Positions 1 to 35,940 of a stretch of 64,000 nucleotides of DNA are shown piece by piece; within the stretch, counting starts at the first letter, position 1; each line of letters opens with the position of its first letter. The stretch lies in assembly GCA_963971535.1 (NCBI GenBank), contig OZ020593.1:40889766-40953765 (forward strand), in the 5' to 3' direction. The notes under the pieces are model-generated. The model was not told the origin of the DNA. It saw nothing but the letters and a program-made list of their open reading frames with translations, and ran no database searches. The stretch comes from Notolepis coatsorum (taxonomy: Eukaryota; Chordata; Actinopteri; Aulopiformes; Paralepididae). Made by a program: the position numbers and the translations under genes.

Positions 1-24344
<24,344 letters not shown>

Positions 24345-25000
24345 GGTCACACACATACGCACTCACGCACACACATTAATAGAGTACTTAAACACAAATA
24401 CACATTGTGTTAACACACACCCTTCCAAGTTCTTAGAGGACCATACCAGTTTAATTTTTACTTATCGCCATTGGCAGAGATTGCCCCTATCTTCAACAAA
24501 TTTTGTGTACACAAGTGTATACAGTGTATACTTTAGTAGGTCTCAGCCAAAATCTTTAAACATCATTCACTGCCATTCATGTTGAAACGGTGTGCAAAAA
24601 ACACTCTACGAGCCTAGGTGTACTAGGTATAGAAGGTTGCTAGGTAATTCACCATTTTGAAAGTCACTATGTCATGTATTTGATCTAAAATTACTGTATT
24701 ATACAATACAGGTTCCATTTAAATTTGCTCATTGATATCAAATCACCTCTACTTACCGAGTCCCGTGGTCGGAGTTCTGGATGGGGTCTGAGCGAACTGG
24801 GAAGCTTGTGAAAATGTATTTGCTCTTTTTTCCATATTTGTGTATAAGTAAGTAAAGTTTATTTGTATAGCACCTTTCACAGATACAAAATCACAAGGTG
24901 CTCCACACAATTAAAAACAAAAAGCATTAAGACACAACACAGTAGCTAATAGTATCAAGTAAAAGCAAATTAAAACAAGCTAAAACCAGATTAGCTATAT
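24345..25000 (+). other. uhrf1 3' UTR or downstream region
   Basis: Follows the stop directly. CA-rich at first. No AATAAA is seen before a repeat that starts near 24845 (AAAGTTTATTTGTATAGCAC, typical of a fish retroposon 3' end). A possible ATTAAA is at about 24910. Confidence 0.5.
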
Positions 25001-25202
25001 ATATTTTTTTTTTAATCTATTTTCTCCCCATTTTTCTATTTTTTCTTCCTTCCCCAATTTCGTATTGTCCAATTCTACCCTCCCCTGTCTTGAACGTTGT
25101 TAGGCCATGCCTCCCACAAGCCGGCTGCCGAGAGCTGGGCTCGAACGCAGCATCTCCTGCGTTGGTGGCGAGCGCTTTGCCCACTGCGCCACCTAGCCGC
25201 CC
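25001..25202 (-). mobile_element. Short tRNA-derived SINE, type 1 (internally deleted)
   Basis: Flanked by GATTAGCTATAT at 24989-25000 and 25203-25214. Minus-strand head GGCGGCTAGGTGGCGCAGTG and tail with GGGAGAAAA-like sequence. At about 200 bp it lacks the middle present in the 480-bp copies. Confidence 0.88.
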
Positions 25203-25636
25203 GATTAGCTATATTTCTAAGCTAGAAAAAACATGAATGTGTGAGCTGGTTCACATGGTAATTAAAGGACTAGTCTAAGATAACACCTAAATTACATACT
25301 TTATGCTTAACACATTTATATAAATATATAACTACCAAACCACGCAACACATGATTTATATTTTTCCTTCATACACCTTCTGTCCAGCAGAGTTCAACTT
25401 CCTCTTCCTGTCACACACGTCTGATACGCCTTTTCTGTTCTGTTCTGTTCCAGTTTGTGCACCTTTTGAACCGGTCAAAGCATTTTTTTACAGAAAGATT
25501 AATTGGTTCGGAACCCGAAAAGTAGGTTACCTACCAAAAAAATAGCAGGTTCTCCATGCAAACCAAATGGGCCTGTCATGAATATGTAATATATGGACCT
25601 ATTTGTAATACGTACACATTCTACGTAGTCGATACA

Positions 25637-25765
25637 ATACGTCAGTGGTTCTCAACCTTTTTACACCAAGTACCACCTGTATGTAGCCTGCTCTCCAAGT
25701 ACCACCATATGACCGACGTTAAAATACAGTCTATTCAGCTATGCACAGTTCACGCTAATTTATTC
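25637..25765 (+). mobile_element. Left end of a hAT-type element
   Basis: CAGTGGTTCTCAACCTTTTT at 25637 is a classic hAT terminal repeat, followed by ACCACCTG/AGTACCACCATATGACC. A piggyBac-like element begins at 25766. The matching right end could not be placed with confidence. Confidence 0.5.
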
Positions 25766-26719
25766 TTAACACTTTGATCGCCATGGGTTAAATTCATAAT
25801 TTACCATCCCTAGCCAGCTCTATTTGTCTATGGAGAAGTTCCCCTTCTTTGCAGGGCTATAACTTTTTAAATTCTATTGCTAAATTGCCATTATTATGGC
25901 CCATTCAATGTCCTATATCCATTGTTCAGGGTGTAGCAACGTTAAACTTTTTCATTCACATATTCATACTAAAATATGGTCTAAAGTATAAGTATGTTTT
26001 TATCGTTTTCTGCAGAACTTGATTTATAGCTCCAAATGCATTATATTGATGATGAAATACAGTTTGATAGCAATCGGCGCAAGATACAAAATTTCAACTG
26101 GACGTGGTTCTAGAAGTTACTACGTATCATCTGATGATGACCGGATGGGCGGGGGGGCGTTTATAATTCCGTGGGCAACGTTATACCATTCGTCTAATGT
26201 GGGTCATATGTTCATCATAGCAGTTTATATGGAACACGTTAGAATATAACGCTGAAACTCACCGTGGCTTCCTCGCGCCGCTGGCAGATGAGCGTGGAAC
26301 AGAATTGTTTCTATTATGGGATGGAGAAATGCCCGATCCATTTCCAGGTTGTATAATACCGTAGTATATACGTCCAAATCATGTTGTTTTTTCGAGTTAT
26401 TTGCACCGATCGATGTTCACTGTGTCAAGACGGAGTCTCTCTAACGATAGCGAGTGCCCGGACGACATATGGATGAGCACTTCCGGTTCAAAGGGTCATT
26501 TCCGGTTGGCGATCTGCCGATCGGCCACCAGATGGCGCTCTTGAACCGCTAGAGAGTTGAGTGGAGCTTTGCAGTGTATCTCAGGGCTCCGGAGGGGAAA
26601 TATGATTTCGATCACAGATTTTTGAAATATTGATATCAAAGACGAGTTACGGCGTCTTCGGCAGAATGAGCATGGCTAGGAATGACGTCTAAACTCGTCA
26701 TCGGCGACCATAGTGTTAA
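25766..26719 (-). mobile_element. piggyBac-like non-autonomous element, family beta, 954 bp
   Basis: TTAA at 25766-25769 and 26716-26719. Ends CACTTTGATCGCC and GGCGACCATAGTG are inverted. In reverse complement it matches 37336-38289 over its length, and both are 954 bp. A donor consensus G|GTGAGT lies on the minus strand at 26262, 457 bp from the right end. Confidence 0.88.
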
Positions 26720-28321
26720 TAACGTTATTTATTGCATTTTTAAACCAATAAATACAAAAACACTCACAGCAAATGAGAACATTATGAACAAAATAACAAC
26801 TGTACACAGTATTGTACAGTATGGTTTTAGGTTGAACAGGGCGTTTAATGATACAGTGAGTTTTAGCTAATATTGGCACACATTTTCAGGTACATTCTGT
26901 AATGTTTATTGAATATGGACAAAACATAAACAAACGCAATATCTAAAAAATAAAGCAATTTGGGGAAAAATGATCGAGGTTTATGTGGCCGACGTTAAGA
27001 ACATTGATGTAGTAACGCTGGTATGGTCCTAAGAGGTCCCCTTAGAAATGCATCACACATACTGTACCTACAGAGCAAAGTGTATCATGTATACAATCAT
27101 TCATACAAACACACACTCACACACACACAACTTCAACAGGGACTGGCCTCACCTGTTGAACTGGGACTGTCATAACTACTCCATCACCAGCCTGAAATTC
27201 AAGCTCTGAGGACCTTCGTGACTTCTTGACTTCAAATCCAACCCTTTTGTTGGCTGTCCATCTGTTAGTTTGTGGTGATGTCCTCGTTTCTGTTTGACAA
27301 TTCAGGATTTAGTTTTGTTCTGTTTTGAATCTGGTATAGACATGCGACTGCAAAGGATACTATGGTCTCTAAAGTTAACTGTGATGTGTATTACTTCCAC
27401 TCTGGCTTCAAAGCGCTTCTACACAACAGAAAAATTATTTCCCCTCCCGCATTGACTGGCAGACTAATCGTCCTTCCTTTTTCTGCTGTGAGCTTTGCTC
27501 CCCTCTCTTCTCTCTCTCTCTTTCTTCTCCTTCCCTGGCTCCTTGTCTTGTACCTCCTCCGTGATCTACAGTACTAACAGTTTTAGACGTCTTGTGGACG
27601 CTTCGCTTCAGCTTCAGTGTTGTGTTCTTTGTTTTTTATTGCACTCTATTGAAGAAAAATGTTTGAAAAGACAAGTCACAAGTTTTAATTTTTCTATAAT
27701 GCTTATACTATATATGTACGTATGCCATTTCTTCCTATCATTTTAGTTGCCTCTGTTCTATTTCAATCATTAGTTATTTCTATGTGGCGACTTTTAAAAC
27801 CTTTGCTGCATATGCCAGCCTGAGGAGTTTCACTGCTTCATATTGTGATCTGAAATTTTATACATGGTATAATAATACTTGATATGTACCTATTAAATAT
27901 TTTGATTCGAGAAAAACAACACGGCTTCCCTACTCATTGTCTTGGGGTGGGTGTCACTGAAGCATTTTGAGCCGTTTCAGGTGTATGTTTTTTATTTTAT
28001 TTAAAAAATTATGACGGAGGAGGAGAGGATGAACGGGAGAAGAGGCGGGGGGAAGACATGCGACAAATGTCACCGGGAGCGGGAGGCAAACCCGGGGCGA
28101 CCGCGTAGGTGTGTATCTTAGAATTCCTGACCTCCATAGCTTTCACTGGCCATTAGTAGCCATTGTTATGTCATCATTAGTTTTCAGTTCTCACGTGAGA
28201 GCGTATGTCTGGAATGGGGGCTACTGTGTACATCTTTGTTCCTGTAGACAAAGATTATCCTAGTGGCCACTGCACAAAATGACATGTTTCAGACTGATCA
28301 AGGTGTAAGGAAAGTAGCCAT
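26720..28321. other. Intergenic; possible distal uhrf1 3' UTR at 27130-27920
   Basis: 27130-27920 looks unlike the surrounding repeats: low repeat content, mixed composition, and it ends with ATTAAA (27892-27897) before a short A-rich stretch. It could be the distal part of a uhrf1 3' UTR that was interrupted by elements, or an unrelated 3' exon. About 27990-28110 resembles a SINE type 2 fragment. Confidence 0.4.
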
Positions 28322-29092
28322 TTAACACTTTGAGTGCCAGCCGACGAGAGATCTCGTTTTTAATCTCTTTTTTTTTTTATTAGCAATTTCCATTCATATT
28401 TCATCAATCTAGCCTCCCGTTACCACTGCAAACTCTCTCTGAGCTCCATTGGGAAAATACCGCCCCCTATCGTTTCTCCCTGTGGTACTGCACCCCTTTG
28501 GATTGGATTGAATGAAACGCATGGGGGGGGGGCGGAATCCTGCTTCCACATTTTACTTCTCAGGCATGTAACTCGAGCCGATCGGATTCATTGTGGACCA
28601 TCAGAACAGCGTGGAATCGGTGTTTCAACCACCCAGCGTTGGATCAATAAACGCGATCGATATTTGGAATGGCGATCAGGAATTGGAATAATCTTTTTGG
28701 AGAACATCTGATCTGAGGTAAGGAATCTATTTTTACCAGTCTTGGGATAATCAGAGCTTTTTTCACAGAGCTATCAACGTGGGCCCTATGTGTGCGTGTG
28801 TGTGTGCTGATCAGGAAATGGATAATCGATTTTTCAGCCCGCTTCTATAGCCTGCATAAGTACACATATACTATCGATAATCTAGCGTTTATTTGAAAAC
28901 TATTCATAAATAGGCCGAAAAATGACAATGTTTTTGTGTATTCCAGTATATTCCAGTAAAGGGCGATTATCACAGAATCTTCTGAAATGTTCTGGAACTT
29001 TCATAAAACGAGCGTTTTTCAAAATGGTATAAAACGGAAATGAACTGATTAAAAAACAATCCGTTTCGACAATGTTGACTGCAAACAAGTCA

Positions 29093-30490
29093 TTAACACT
29101 TTGAATGCCCAGCAGGGGGCGCACATTTAGTGCTTGAATGCCCAGCACCACTTCAATGTTAACGTTAATATTGCCTAATCTGGGCGGCTAGGTGGTGTAG
29201 TGGGCAAGGCACTCGCCACCAATGTGGAAACGCTGGGTTCGCGTGTTCGAATCCAGCTCTCCACATTGTTTTCAGTTTAGCTGGTCGTCCGCAGTAATAC
29301 ACATTGGCCGTATTACGGGGAGGGAAACTGAAGGGTGGGGATTGGGCGTTGTGGACCGCGTCTCCTACAGGTCGGTTGGTGCGCCTGCGCAGTAGAATCA
29401 GGAAGTGTCGGGGGCAGCGTGAGCCTCCCACGCGTTACTCCTCGCCACTGAGAGATCGAGCTGCGCAGGTGAAAAGATGCGACTGCTGTTACCTCAAGTA
29501 CCGGAGGGGACTTGTGCTATGTATGACTTAGTCCACATTGCAGCCGGCTTGTGGGAGGCAAGAAACAGCGTTCATGACAGGGGAGGGTTGAATTGGATGA
29601 TACGAAATTGGGATGGGAGAAAATATAGAAAATGGGAGAAAAAGTGGATAAAAAAAAAAATATTGCCTAATCTATGTTTTAAATTATGGCTATGTGTCTA
29701 ATCTGCCCGTCGCATTATCAATGACCCATTTCCAGTCAACATTGTCGAAGCGGATTGTTTTTTTATCGGTTCATTTCCGTTTTATATCATTTTGAAAAGC
29801 CCTCGTTTTCAAGAAGAAAAAAAATCCCTGCTAAACGCTGATGTACTGTAATATTCTAGAACGTTGTCATTGTTCGGCCTATTTATGAATCGTTTTCAAA
29901 TAAACGCTAGATTATCGATAGTATATGTGTACATATGCACGCTGGTGCCGCAAGCTGTAAATCGATTCTCTTATTTCCTGATCACTCGCACAGTCAAAAC
30001 AGCCATATCACATATAGGGGGAAAGCTTATATCTCCGTGAAAAAAGGTCTGATTATCCTAATACTGGTAAAATAGATTCCTTACCTGAGATCAGATGGTA
30101 TCCAAATGGATTATTCCAATTCCTGATCGACCATTCCAAAAATCTATCCTTTTATTGATCCACTGCGTATAAAGTAAAACACATAATCCCCGCTGCTCTG
30201 AGGATCCAGCATGAAGCTGATCGGCCCCGGTTGCTTGCGTGAGAAGTAAAATGTGGAGTCCGGGTCTTTTTTCCCCATGCATTTTCATTGAATCCAATCC
30301 AAAAGGGTGAATTACCATCTGGGAGACGATAGGGGGCGCTTTTTTCACATCTGAGCACCGGGGGTGGCTGATTTACTGATTTACGCTAATAAAAAAATAA
30401 AAACGAGAAAAAACTAATATTCTCGTTATGGGCATTCAACCTGCAGGGGGTAAACCCGAGAAAACTCGGGTTGGGCATCCAAAGTGTTAA
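29093..30490 (-). mobile_element. Inner piggyBac-like element, family alpha, interrupted by a SINE
   Basis: TTAA at 29093-29096 and 30487-30490 with ends CACTTTGAATGCCCA and TGGGCATCCAAAGTG-like inverted. Near-identical to 47913-48837 apart from the SINE at 29182-29658. The minus-strand donor CAG|GTAAGG is at 30084, 406 bp from its 5' end. Confidence 0.9.
29182..29658 (+). mobile_element. tRNA-derived SINE, type 1, inside the inner piggyBac-like element
   Basis: Flanked by ATATTGCCTAATCT (29168-29181 and 29660-29673). Head GGGCGGCTAGGTGGTGTAGT and B-box TGTTCGAATCC; tail GGGAGAAAAAGTGGATAAAA. The uninterrupted target is seen at 47988-48001. Confidence 0.95.
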
Positions 30491-30624
30491 TAAGCGATGG
30501 CCATATTATACACATAGCCATAATTTAAGATATAGTTTATGCGTTCGCAAATATGAGAGCTCTATCATTGAAGTGGGTGGTGGCATGCAACGGGGTTCCG
30601 GACCCGTGGCACGGAAAGTGTTAA

Positions 30625-31361
30625 TGGTTGTTTTGTTACACAAGTGGGAGGTGCCGGCTTATCTTTAATTACTTAAACTCTTGCCTGCATTGTGTCAGAC
30701 CGAGCTCCATCCACTTAGACATGCATCAAGTGTACCTGTTCAAACAAAAGAGCTCTGTTGGACCCCTGGTAACTAAGGAAACGGTATGTAGCTTAGGCTG
30801 GAGCAGATTCAACCCAGACAATAGACTAATGTGCTGTGAGGGAGGTCATGTTTCACTGTCATGTACCCACACAAAAATCAATCAAGCAATCAAAGCTCAA
30901 GAGGGGAGGATTTGATGGAGGGGGGTATCTCTTACTTAATAATAATAATAATGATAATAATAATAATTATTATTATTTGTATTTTCTTTTTTTACTCTGT
31001 TTTAAACCATTAGCCTAGCTTAGAGGTGTTTTTGGCCAACAGCTAGGCTAGCCGGTCCGTATCAACTTCCATCAATTTGAGCTAAGCTAGGCTAGCTTGC
31101 AGCCGGATAGCTTTCTACTGAACGCACAGAGGAAATTGGTATCTTTCTTCTTGTCTGACTCTGGAAAAGACGGTAAGCACATTTCCATGTTCCTTTAAAC
31201 AATACCAAGGTAAACCCTTTATAGCCACAAAATACTGCAAACTCAGTTGAAAACAGATGTACATGTTGTCTAGTGTTACTCCCTGTATCAAGAGGTTAGC
31301 TACCCATTCTGTCTGTAATTTTTATACTATACACACATACATACCTATTCACTATTCAAAA
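30625..31361. other. Intergenic; AT microsatellite and a foldback-MITE relative
   Basis: An AAT/ATT triplet run at about 30939-30978. A segment at 31010-31170 carries TTAGCCTAGCTTAG and GCTAGGCTAGCTTGCAGCC, with similarity to the arms of the foldback element at 23949-24134. No coding signal. Confidence 0.55.
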
Positions 31362-32118
31362 AAAGGCGAAGCAGCACCTCTACCACCTGAGACAGTTAAG
31401 GAAGTTCAGAGTATCTGGGAAGATACTCCAGTTCTTCTACTCCGGAGCTGTAGAGAGCATCTTGACTGGAAACATCACTGCCTGGTATGGAAACAGCACG
31501 GCACAGGACAAGAAGGCCCTACCACCCCTGCAGGTCCTATACAACAAGAGGTGCAAATCCAGAGCCTGCAGAATAATGAAAGACCCTCACAACCCCAACA
31601 ACAGCCTGTTCATGCTGCTGCGGTCAGGCAAACGCCTGCGAACACCAGTAACTAGGACAGAGAGACTTCGGCTCAGCTTCTTCCCCCAGGCCATCAGAGC
31701 CTTGAACACTGAACTCTCCACACACAAGCACACATGAGCACACACACAACACACACACTGTACACGCTCACACACAACACACACACTGTACATGAGTACA
31801 CACACACTCATGCTGCACACGCTCACACTTATGGTCACTTTACAAAAGGAAAGGTCACTTTAAGAATAGTATAGTATAACTTGAGATTGTATAATATAGC
31901 ATTGTATAACAGTGTACATAAAGACCCAGTGCCTCATCCGTAGCTAACAGTGTATTTCACTACCACAGGACCTAGCATGTCCTACCATGCACTGTAAATA
32001 ACTCATGTACATATACCGATATGCCCTACTATTGTATTATGCACATCGATGCGGGCAAGACCCCCCGCATTTCATTGTATACTTGTATGCCATGACAAAT
32101 AAAACTCTTGACTTGACT
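31362..32118 (+). mobile_element. L2/Rex-like LINE 3' fragment
   Basis: Encodes the C-terminal region across 31380-31735 in two frames ([20 protein letters not shown] in related spelling, then LLRSGKRLRTPVTRTERLRL, FFPQAIRALN). The 3' UTR contains CACAC-rich sequence and ends ACAAATAAAACTCTTGACTT, a common fish LINE 3' end. Confidence 0.85.
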
Positions 32119-32254
32119 TTTAGATACAAAGGTAAATACATTTTCCCTGGTTTTAGCATATACTGTAATTGATTTATGATGGTTCTCAGTTCATATGGCA
32201 TTATGTGTACACTTTTACTCAAAGCTAGTAGTTCAGTACGAGTGCATACATTTT

Positions 32255-32342
32255 TAGCACGGATGGCCTGAGCCCAGTGGGAATAGAACCACTCACCCTG
32301 GCAGTGTTAGCGCCATGTTCTAGCCATTGAGCTACACAGGAC
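32255..32342 (-). mobile_element. tRNA-like SINE head or tRNA relic
   Basis: Minus strand: TGTGTAGCTCAATGGCTAGA, then GGCGCTAACACTGCCAGG and GGTTCTATTCCCA, laid out like A-box, anticodon arm and B-box. The stems have mismatches and the anticodon loop is not clean, so this is a relic, not a working tRNA gene. Confidence 0.5.
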
Positions 32343-32999
32343 CAGTTCAGGACCATAATAAGCTAACTGCTCATCATGCCCTAATCATGTGTGCTAATTG
32401 TTCACTGTGCCCTAATGTGTGCCAACTTCTTATTGTTCCCTAATGTGTTGTTCTCTGGAGCCCCCTTGTGGTAGTCACATGACGTTCTTTGGAACCCTGT
32501 CCTGCTCTTTTGTAACTGACCTCATTTTTCTCTAGTTTATTAAAACATGGTGTGGGATAAGGGTTATGTAGGGTACTAGGTAGTGCACTAATATGTACTG
32601 TGTCTGTGTCGTATAACTAGTGGATCATCGGGTTAGTGCCACTAACCTATAAAAAAATAAAAACCTGGGGTTCTCGTGACATCATTCGGTGTCAATATTA
32701 GCTCAATAAATACAAACTATTGGATAAAAAAAAATTAAGCATGCATATTTGTAAGTGTTACACAATTAGAATGCAGTTTAATATTTTCACATGTATGCAA
32801 TTTGGAATCGTACACGGCAACAGAATGAAAGTGACCCAGATTTTGTAGCTTATTGACTAAATCATGGAGTGCCAGGTCCCATGAGGTTAAGATGACCTTT
32901 GCTTATAAATCCAGCCTGGTTTGGAATTTACTACGCATGTACTGGCAAGGTTCTAGAGATCAACCCGTAGAAGTCTAAGCCAATATTAATAACAGACAA
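32343..32999. other. Intergenic between uhrf1 and oaz1
   Basis: A threefold diverged run around 32365-32460 (CTAATTGTTCACTGTGCCCT, with related copies TGCCCTAATCATGTG and TTCCCTAATGTG). Otherwise nothing recognised. Confidence 0.4.
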
Positions 33000-33014
33000 A
33001 GGTATTTTTGTTGT

Positions 33015-33020
33015 TTTATT
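33015..33020 (-). terminator. oaz1: Candidate oaz1 poly(A) signal AATAAA
   Basis: TTTATT on + is AATAAA on the transcribed strand. It is the first clear signal downstream of the stop, about 1.27 kb away. Confidence 0.55.
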
Positions 33021-33340
33021 ATCACAGAAGCACAACAAGTACCACTATGCGGGTGAACAAACAACTAACTATAATGAAACAAAAAAAAAGTTAAAAGGAA
33101 TGCTAGTCAAAAACTTCCAATCAGAACATCACAGCAATTTTTTCAGAATCCTCCAAAAAGAAATTACAATAAAAATCAGGTATACACAACAGAAAAGCAA
33201 AAGCACTTTGGATATTTCAGCTACTTTAGCTTTTGTACCAATTCACCCGTCATTGTATCTTGAAATCAAAGTTCCTAAATCAGTCACATACGACAGCATT
33301 CACCTGTGCTCTCCAACTCACGTCGCTAGTCTAGGGGGAT

Positions 33341-33518
33341 TTACTATCCAGCTATGAAGTACCAAATTTGGGGGTCGTCGCTTAAAAGCAACATTTCTTT
33401 ACTATCCAGCTATGAAGTACCAAATTTGGGGGTCGTCGCTTAAAAGCAACACATTTCTTTACTATCCAGCTATGAAGTACCAAATTTGGGGGTCGTCGCT
33501 TAAAAGCAACACATTTCA
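33341..33518. repeat. Three direct repeats of 58-60 bp in the oaz1 3' UTR
   Basis: Units start at 33341, 33399 and 33459 with TTACTATCCAGCTATGAAGT and contain GGGGGTCGTCGCTTAAAAGC. The copies are almost identical, so the expansion is recent. Confidence 0.93.
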
Positions 33519-34283
33519 CATAAACCAAATAGAGGCCCTTTTAAACAATATTAGTGCTATATATCAAAACCATAGATATTGAATGTCACATAATGGATTT
33601 TACATTATTTTCCATTTTTTATGAGTAAATCCGATTCTATCAAAACGGTTGCAATTCAACCTGGGGTAATAATCAAAAAGCCGGGACAAATTTCACATTG
33701 ATTTTTTTAGCCAATCAAATCAAAGCTGGAGTACCCAAGCGTAAACCTGATGACCTTTTTTTTTGTTGTACATTCAAGAAATGAAGTCCTCTTCAATTCT
33801 AGCATAGAAAACAAAACCAACAAATGACAAACTTGAAAAGAAATAAAGGAATACAAGACATTGATTGATAGCTATGAGAATTGCAATATGCTCATCAATA
33901 AGTTCAAAAACAAAAAGGTTCCCTCTTTTTTTTTTACGTGACAAAAATATACCAATTAAATGACAAGAGTAATAATCAAGATACATAGAGATGGACACAG
34001 GTGAAATAGAAAATGCATGTCTAAACTACTCCTTGGAACACAAAAAGCACTGAGGGCCGGGAGGGTGTATGTAAGCATATGGGTCACATACAAGGGAGGC
34101 TACAGTGGAGTTTTTTTTTTTTTTTTTTACAAAGACGGATGTATAAGAATGGGACTGAAGGATAGGAAGGTAATAGAATGTTGAGAATCGGGTTGAGGTT
34201 GGGTGGTTGAGGGAGCGGGCTAGACGGGGGGGGGGGGGGGGGGTCGAAGGAGGAACAGGGGGATAAGGGGTGGGTCCAGAGAG

Positions 34284-34414
34284 TTACTCCTCATCCGAGG
34301 AGTCCCTGTCGAAGTTGTAGGCCATGAAGAGGACATCGGGTCGAGGTGGGACGAGGGCATGGCCCGGTTTCACAATCTCAAAGCCTAGGAAACTGAACGT
34401 GCGCACCAGCTTAG
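34284..34414 (-). CDS. oaz1: oaz1 coding exon 5 (C-terminus and stop)
   Basis: Acceptor CCGCAG, then CT AAG CTG ([17 protein letters not shown]) to TAA at 34286-34284. It encodes the conserved C-terminal part of the ODC-binding domain and an acidic tail DSSDEE. Confidence 0.97.
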
Positions 34415-35896
34415 CTGCGGGGTTCAGAGAAGAGATACAGCATTAGACAAACACTAAATCGGAACATTTAGTTCCAACAGGTACATGATATACAAACATC
34501 ACAGCTTTCAATATCATTGCCATTTAGATTTTTCTTTAAAGCTGTGCAAGATGGGGCGGATTGTAGTGTAGTGAATGTAGATAGAAAAACTGATTACATA
34601 CCACGATCATCTCTGTTCTTGTAAAAGCAGACAAACACGCTGCCAACTTTCAGATGTTCCTCAGCATACTCCAGTAGAGCCGCAAAACTGAAGGAACAGA
34701 AGGGTGAATTTGGGTTTTAAACATGGACCCTCACATAAATAACCAGGTTCACAAATGCATCTGTAAAGACATGTTCCTGAGCAAGTGTCTATCATGCACA
34801 TACAGGCTTGCAATTATTTTCTTGAATTATCTTTTTCCCCCTTTTTCTCCCCTCCCAATGTTAGTCGTTATGCTAATTCCCAATCCCCTTCCTGGTTGTT
34901 GCGCACTCTACCCCCTACCGTCGGTCTGGGAGGGCGGAGACTATCACATGCTTCCTCTGACACATGTGTACCCAGCCCAGCCCACCACTTCTTTTCACCT
35001 GGCAGCGTGGACTCTCACTGGGAGAGTGTAACGTGTGGAAGGTCACACTACCTCCCTCCAGATCCTTCCCTCGCTGTGCAGGCGCCCCGACCGAACTGTA
35101 GGAGTTGCTGTTTACAACAACCAGGACCCACCCACCGGCTTCCCTCCCGCTGACTCTGCCAATTGAGTCCGCTGCGCCACCCAGCCTCAGGCTTGCAATT
35201 CTATTGAATTTCTATCAAATGGAGTGTACTGCATATTGAATGCACGGCGTACGGTTGGAATTCAATTGAACAGCTATTAAATGTGGATATTTTAACCACA
35301 ACATACTGAAAGATCTGGTATTGGCTTACTGTGTATTTTCCTCCAAGAATAAGTTCACGGTTATAAGCCAAGAACCTCATATGAAATTGGGAAACGTTTC
35401 AGACCCTTTGCAATAATTCCCTCTCATTTTCATTCCAGTAAAAGTCTGAGGCATGTGTGTGCAGCAGAAAAACTAAACGATGGAAGCTGGAGCATGCAAG
35501 CATTAGGAGGATTCTATGGATAGAACACTAACGTTACCACAAAAAGTTTGTTGTGATGAAGCTACCTTAGCATTATCTAAAAGATATGTGATTTGCGTCT
35601 GTTCATTTCCAAATTGTGCCAACAATATTTCACCCACTTCACGTAACATAAGCTATTGATACAGATGTCGTGGCTAACAGAGTTCTGCTACATGGACCTA
35701 AACACTCAAGAAATCTGCCGTAACATTAATTATTACTATTGATACGGATGGACACACTGAAGTTGTGGCCAGCTGTTAGTTGTGCTACAGGGACCTAAAA
35801 ACCTCAGACAACTAGGGGTGGGAATCACCAGTTTCATCACGATACGATATTGATTATTTAGACTTTCCAAAGACCAGAGATCATGGGACGTGAATG

Positions 35897-35940
<44 letters not shown>

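Larger units (their letters stand above)
28322..30624 (+). mobile_element. Outer piggyBac-like element, family alpha, interrupted
   Basis: TTAA at 28322-28325 and 30621-30624 with inverted ends CACTTTGAGTGCCA and TGGCACGGAAAGTG. It is split by a reverse copy of the same family inserted at a TTAA (29093). Continuity is shown because sequence after 30490 (ATTATACACATAGCCATAAT) continues the family alignment from before 29093. Donor consensus G|GTAAGG at 28718, 396 bp from the left end. Confidence 0.85.
33000..34283 (-). other. oaz1: oaz1 3' UTR (inferred)
   Basis: Lies between the oaz1 stop and a minus-strand AATAAA at 33015-33020. AT-rich, with no ORF of note. It holds a poly(G) run at 34226-34243, a T-run at about 34110-34130 and a triplicated 58-60-bp repeat. 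The 3' end is inferred from the poly(A) signal alone. Confidence 0.6.
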
